Both the position numbers and the translations under genes were made by a program. The notes beneath the pieces were generated by a model that was not told the DNA's origin, did no database searches, and saw only the letters and a program-made list of their open reading frames with translations. Source: an uncultured Pseudobutyrivibrio sp. (GTDB lineage: Bacteria > Bacillota > Clostridia > Lachnospirales > Lachnospiraceae). From it: a DNA stretch of 53,024 nt. The DNA lies in assembly GCA_900546435.1 (NCBI GenBank), contig URCQ01000018.1:1-53024 (forward strand), in the 5' to 3' direction. Shown here piece by piece: positions 50,040-53,024 of the stretch; position 1 is the stretch's first letter, and each line of letters begins with the position of its first letter.

Positions 50040-50906
50040 ATGAGAACATATATCAGACGATTAAAGGCAAGAATATCATTAAATAAAAAACAGTTCATTG
50101 CATATTCCATATTAAGAATTTTGGTACTGCTTACAGCTGTGCGATGTGCATTTACACACAATTATGAAAGTCTTGCCATCTGTGTTTTGACGTTGGTGCT
50201 ATTTTTGCTGCCATCATTGTTTGAACAGTTGTTAAAGATAGAGATTCCGCCGGTATTTCAGATTATCATTTATCTGTTTATTTTTGCAGCTGAGATATTA
50301 GGTGAAGTAAATAAATATTACACGGCAATTCCAGGCTGGGATACGATGCTTCATACGATTAACGGATTTTTGTGCGCAGCCATTGGCTTTTCTTTGTTTA
50401 ATATCTTGAACCGGGGAAGTAAATCCATGCAATTATCGCCATTTTATCTGTCGCTCGTTGCTTTTTGCTTTTCCATGACCGTAGGTGTAGTTTGGGAGTT
50501 TATTGAATTTACGGCAGACCAGATGTTTTTCCTTGATATGCAAAAAGACTTTGTTGTTTCAAGTTTTGCCTCAGTTACGTTAGATGAGAGCAACACACAG
50601 ATTCCAGTGCGTATTTCTGAAATTACCAGAACCATCATTGAAACGAAAAATGGAGATCCTGTTGTTATTGAAGGTGGATATCTTGATATTGGAATTATTG
50701 ATACCATGAAAGATTTGATGGTTAATTTTATTGGCGCAATTGTTTTTAGTGTCATTGGTTATTTTTATGAGGCAAGAAATAAAACGAAATCTGTGGCGAA
50801 AGAATTGATGATTGAGCCATTGTCAGAAGAAAGTATTAGGGAATACAATGAAAACATCGAAAAGAAAACAAGCAGTAAAGGCATGATACGAAGCACAAAG
50901 GAATAG
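50040..50906 (+). CDS. YjdF-like (DUF2238) membrane protein
   Basis: A 288-residue membrane protein with about seven hydrophobic segments. It shows the pattern of the DUF2238/YjdF family: GWDTMLHTINGFLCAAIGF (key WDTMLH) and VGVVWEFIEFTADQMF, with YLDIGIIDTMKDLMVN containing the second DT..D motif. The conserved Asp, His and Glu inside membrane segments could bind a metal or proton, but function is not established. The C-terminal 40 residues are charged and cytoplasmic. It starts 18 bases after the hydrolase gene and may be co-transcribed with it. Confidence 0.78.
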   Translation: MRTYIRRLKARISLNKKQFIAYSILRILVLLTAVRCAFTHNYESLAICVLTLVLFLLPSLFEQLLKIEIPPVFQIIIYLFIFAAEILGEVNKYYTAIPGWDTMLHTINGFLCAAIGFSLFNILNRGSKSMQLSPFYLSLVAFCFSMTVGVVWEFIEFTADQMFFLDMQKDFVVSSFASVTLDESNTQIPVRISEITRTIIETKNGDPVVIEGGYLDIGIIDTMKDLMVNFIGAIVFSVIGYFYEARNKTKSVAKELMIEPLSEESIREYNENIEKKTSSKGMIRSTKE

Positions 50907-50951
50907 TGTTTCTGAAATGTGATGAAAAAATATAAACCGGGGGCGTGACAG

Positions 50952-51704
50952 ATGCAGGTAGAAAATAGAGAAGAAGCACAGAATTCACATGTTTTGGTGG
51001 TTGATGACAATCCGGAAATTCGCGAAGTGATTCATCTTCTTTTGCGCAGCGAAGGCTATGAGGTTGCTGAGGCAATCAATGGAGAAGATGCCATAGAACA
51101 GACAAAAAAACAGGAATTTGATCTGATTATTTTAGATATTATGATGCCTGGCTTGAATGGGTATCAGACATGTGCGGAAATCAGAAAATTTAGCAATGCG
51201 CCAATTCTCTTTCTGAGTGCAAAATCACAGGAAGATGATAAAATGCTTGGCTTTTCGAGTGGAGGAGATGATTATCTGGTAAAGCCATTTTCCTACAATG
51301 AGCTCGTAAGCCGCACGAAAGCATTGATTCGGCGTTACCATGTATACCAGGGCAAAACGACAAATGTGGAGCAGGTGGATGCAAATGCCAATACAGCGAC
51401 GGAGCGTGTGTTGTCATATCAGGATATCGTTTTAGATGAGGCGCGCGAAGAAGTCAGCCGTGATGGAAAAGTGATAGAACTGACGGATACGGAATATGCG
51501 CTGCTACATCTGTTGTTGACAAATCGAAGACAAATTTTTTCTGCAGAGCATCTTTATGAAAGTGTGTGGCAGGAAACATATTATTACGGTGCTAATAATA
51601 CGGTTATGGTGCATATGCGTAATCTGCGTCGCAAGATTGAACGTGACCCAAAGAATCCGACAATCATAAAAACGGTCTGGGGAAGGGGGTACCGGTGTGA
51701 CTAA
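50952..51704 (+). CDS. OmpR/PhoB-family response regulator
   Basis: A 250-residue regulator. The receiver domain (about 13-125) has VVDDNPEIR, the phosphoacceptor Asp62 in ILDIMMPGLNG, FLSAKSQEDD and LVKPFSYNEL. A linker of about 25 residues leads to the winged-helix output domain (about 155-250; ELTDTEYALLHLLL, YYGANNTVMVHMRNLRRKIE, TVWGRGYRCD). It resembles VanR-type regulators. Only a weak G-rich ribosome site (GGGGGC) is visible. The kinase gene overlaps its 3' end by 8 bases, so the two form a pair, but that kinase is incomplete. Confidence 0.92.
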   Translation: MQVENREEAQNSHVLVVDDNPEIREVIHLLLRSEGYEVAEAINGEDAIEQTKKQEFDLIILDIMMPGLNGYQTCAEIRKFSNAPILFLSAKSQEDDKMLGFSSGGDDYLVKPFSYNELVSRTKALIRRYHVYQGKTTNVEQVDANANTATERVLSYQDIVLDEAREEVSRDGKVIELTDTEYALLHLLLTNRRQIFSAEHLYESVWQETYYYGANNTVMVHMRNLRRKIERDPKNPTIIKTVWGRGYRCD

Positions 51705-52728
51705 AGAAAAAACGAACCGCATGTCAAAGTTTCTTTGTGACCATCATCCGAAAAAATGGAAAATTAGAACAAAGCTGCTGCTGATTATTGTGGTGATGGC
51801 ACTGATCAGTATGTGGCTTTTTCGGTATATGTGGGATTCGCAGCTGCGCGTATGTGAAGGGTTGGAAAGACTACATCTCATTAGTTGGTTTGATGAAGAA
51901 GCATACATTGCAAATATACGGGAGGATGCTGTACATTACAACGTTCCTGAGGAAAGTGACAAAGCGGGACAAAAAGCAATTGCGCCATTTTTAAAAAAAT
52001 ATTCCAATAAATATCTTGGTATCTATATTTACAACGAAGATGGCATTTTTTGTACAAGCAGATATGCACAGATTCTAGATGGTTTTATGTCGACATCACT
52101 GGTCACAGACAGTTTCGACATTATGGGGGAATATACAAACGAAATTCAGGTAGAATTTGCAAATGGCACGTATCAGGTTGTGTATTCTTCTTATAATCGC
52201 TGTAGATTTGTATATCCATATATTATATTTTCTGCATTTCTTTGTATTGTAATCTTTTTTGCCGGTGTACTTTTTTATGTCCGCAGTGTGATGAAGCGTA
52301 TTGATGGAATCAAGAATGCCATTGTGAATATGTCGCAAGGAGATTTGGAGCACAAGGTCCCAATGTGCGGAGGCGATGAAGTCGGGATAGTAGCAAAGGA
52401 ACTGGATGTTTTGCGTCAGACCCTGGATGAGAATATCAAACGGGAAGAAGAAATTCGCCAGACAAATCAGGATTTGATTTCTGCGATTTCGCATGATTTG
52501 CGCACACCTCTTACGGTGTTGAATGGTTATCTTGAAGTATTGCAGCTAAATAAGATTAACGAAGAACAGAGGGAGCTTTATTTGCAGAAATGTTTGCAAA
52601 AAGCAGAGGATATCAAAGCCTTGACGGATCATATGTTTGAGTATGCTTTTGCTTATGAGACAAATGAACAGGCTGATTTGCAAAAAATAGAAATTGCGCA
52701 GATTACAGAAATTTTGCAGGAAAACTGA
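51697..52728 (+). CDS. Sensor histidine kinase, truncated: ATPase domain missing
   Basis: A 343-residue membrane kinase lacking its end. Visible are a transmembrane segment (about 24-44), an extracytoplasmic sensor part (about 45-170), a second transmembrane segment (about 174-197), a HAMP linker (IKNAIVNMSQGDLEHKVP) and the H-box AISHDLRTPLTVLNGYLE with the dimerisation helices. The frame then stops after EITEILQEN, where an intact kinase continues into the N, G1 and G2 boxes of the ATPase domain. Without these it cannot autophosphorylate. The stop comes about 130 bases before a convergent recombinase, so integration of an element probably removed or displaced the 3' end. The start is a GTG overlapping the regulator gene. 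Confidence 0.85.
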   Translation: MTKEKTNRMSKFLCDHHPKKWKIRTKLLLIIVVMALISMWLFRYMWDSQLRVCEGLERLHLISWFDEEAYIANIREDAVHYNVPEESDKAGQKAIAPFLKKYSNKYLGIYIYNEDGIFCTSRYAQILDGFMSTSLVTDSFDIMGEYTNEIQVEFANGTYQVVYSSYNRCRFVYPYIIFSAFLCIVIFFAGVLFYVRSVMKRIDGIKNAIVNMSQGDLEHKVPMCGGDEVGIVAKELDVLRQTLDENIKREEEIRQTNQDLISAISHDLRTPLTVLNGYLEVLQLNKINEEQRELYLQKCLQKAEDIKALTDHMFEYAFAYETNEQADLQKIEIAQITEILQEN

Positions 52729-52804
52729 AATTTATATAATTATTCCTCTAACTTTCCCCATTTTATAGGCTTTCCCGCCTGTCCATTAGTGAAATGATAT
52801 GTAG

Positions 52805-52860
52805 TTTCCCTTATTTTTGCCCTTATGAGATAATCACAAGGGAAATAAGGGAAATTTTTT
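52805..52860 (+). terminator. Strong hairpin with T-run at the edge of the integrated element
   Basis: TTTCCCTTATTT and CCCTT (3-base bulge between) pair with AAGGG and AAATAAGGGAAA, then six T. It is oriented to stop plus-strand transcription from the broken kinase operon. The last bases overlap the recombinase stop codon. Confidence 0.75.
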
Positions 52861-53024
52861 AGTCATTGCCCACCACTTTATCAAGAAGCCGAACTGATTT
52901 TCGTTTCGCATCTCTTGTGGAGTGAGCATAGACGTTCATTGTGGTACTGACATCTGAGTGTCCCAACAATTCCTGCACATCTTTTGGGGCAGCTCCATTT
53001 GCTAAAAGGTTGCTTGTATAGGTG
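52859..53024 (-). CDS. Tyrosine recombinase/integrase, C-terminal part (runs off the window)
   Basis: Fifty-four C-terminal codons, open at the window end. It reads SNLLANGAAPKDVQELLGHS, then DVSTTMNVYAH, and ends KSVRLLDKVVGND. LLGHS with the catalytic His and TMNVYAH with the nucleophilic Tyr are the end of the integrase catalytic domain. The Arg and first catalytic His lie outside. Such recombinases usually stand at the end of an integrative element, next to its attachment site. Its position beside a kinase lacking its 3' part suggests that the element entered that gene. The element itself extends to the right of the window. Confidence 0.9.
   Translation of the reverse strand, partial: TYTSNLLANGAAPKDVQELLGHSDVSTTMNVYAHSTRDAKRKSVRLLDKVVGND

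Noticed and set aside
52729..52804. An attachment site core next to the recombinase
   Set aside because: Only one end of the element is in the window, so no direct repeat could be compared.

Overview
The window looks like a chromosomal segment of a low-GC, gut-type Clostridium relative, most likely a Lachnospiraceae bacterium. The signs are AT-rich intergenic DNA, AGGAGG ribosome sites, the Firmicutes families DUF4317, DUF1836 and YerC/TrpR, a LarB/LarC pair beside an ASKHA ferredoxin protein, and large beta-helix surface proteins. The assignment rests on gene content only. No rRNA, tRNA or CRISPR array was recognised.

Layout. (1) 0-13.4 kb is ordinary backbone: a lytic transglycosylase, an ASKHA/2Fe-2S protein, LarB and a LarC lacking its C-terminal domain, a DUF4317 protein, asnS-asnA, a TrpR-like regulator, a DUF1836 protein, the PcrA helicase, a small membrane protein and the rRNA methylase RlmD. 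(2) A response-regulator gene is cut off after about 45 codons at 13.6 kb. Directly after it comes a 19-gene co-directional cluster (13.75-32.14 kb) with a good promoter in front and a strong terminator behind. It encodes a complete selenium-dependent molybdenum hydroxylase (SDMH) system: a nucleobase permease, YqeC and YqeB, moaC, a MogA/MoaB protein, a MoeA-like protein, moaA, a MOSC-XdhC fusion, modABC, a selenium-type cysteine desulfurase, selD, yedF, a DUF3343 protein, the three hydroxylase subunits and a MocA-like nucleotidyltransferase. Import of substrate and molybdate, cofactor synthesis, selenium activation and the enzyme itself thus sit in one unit. (3) 32.2-35.4 kb is a graveyard of mobile and defence genes: ORF6N, serine recombinase, RelB with a beheaded toxin, a broken HTH gene, a DinD fragment, an Abi_2 gene with one nonsense codon and an XRE remnant. 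The short RNA in front of the Abi gene still has a consensus promoter and a terminator.

(4) 35.4-37.9 kb carries a sucrose/fructan hydrolase and fructokinase pair. (5) 37.9-48 kb holds a GHKL sensor kinase and LytTR response regulator on the minus strand, divergent from three large secreted surface proteins on the plus strand. The two transcription units of surface genes start with near-identical promoter modules. Each module has two 9-bp direct repeats 21 bp apart and a weak -35, as expected for a LytTR-activated promoter. The proteins share a non-canonical sortase-like anchor, and two share an almost identical 3' end at the DNA level. (6) 48-53 kb has a DMT transporter, an alpha/beta hydrolase, a YjdF-like membrane protein, and an OmpR-type regulator with a histidine kinase that has lost its ATPase domain. 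The C-terminal end of a tyrosine recombinase on the opposite strand follows, probably the edge of an integrated element that interrupted the kinase gene.

Most notable are the self-contained SDMH island with its rearranged MOSC-XdhC fusion, the LytTR-linked surface-protein module with its duplicated promoter, and the intact small RNA next to a dead Abi gene.
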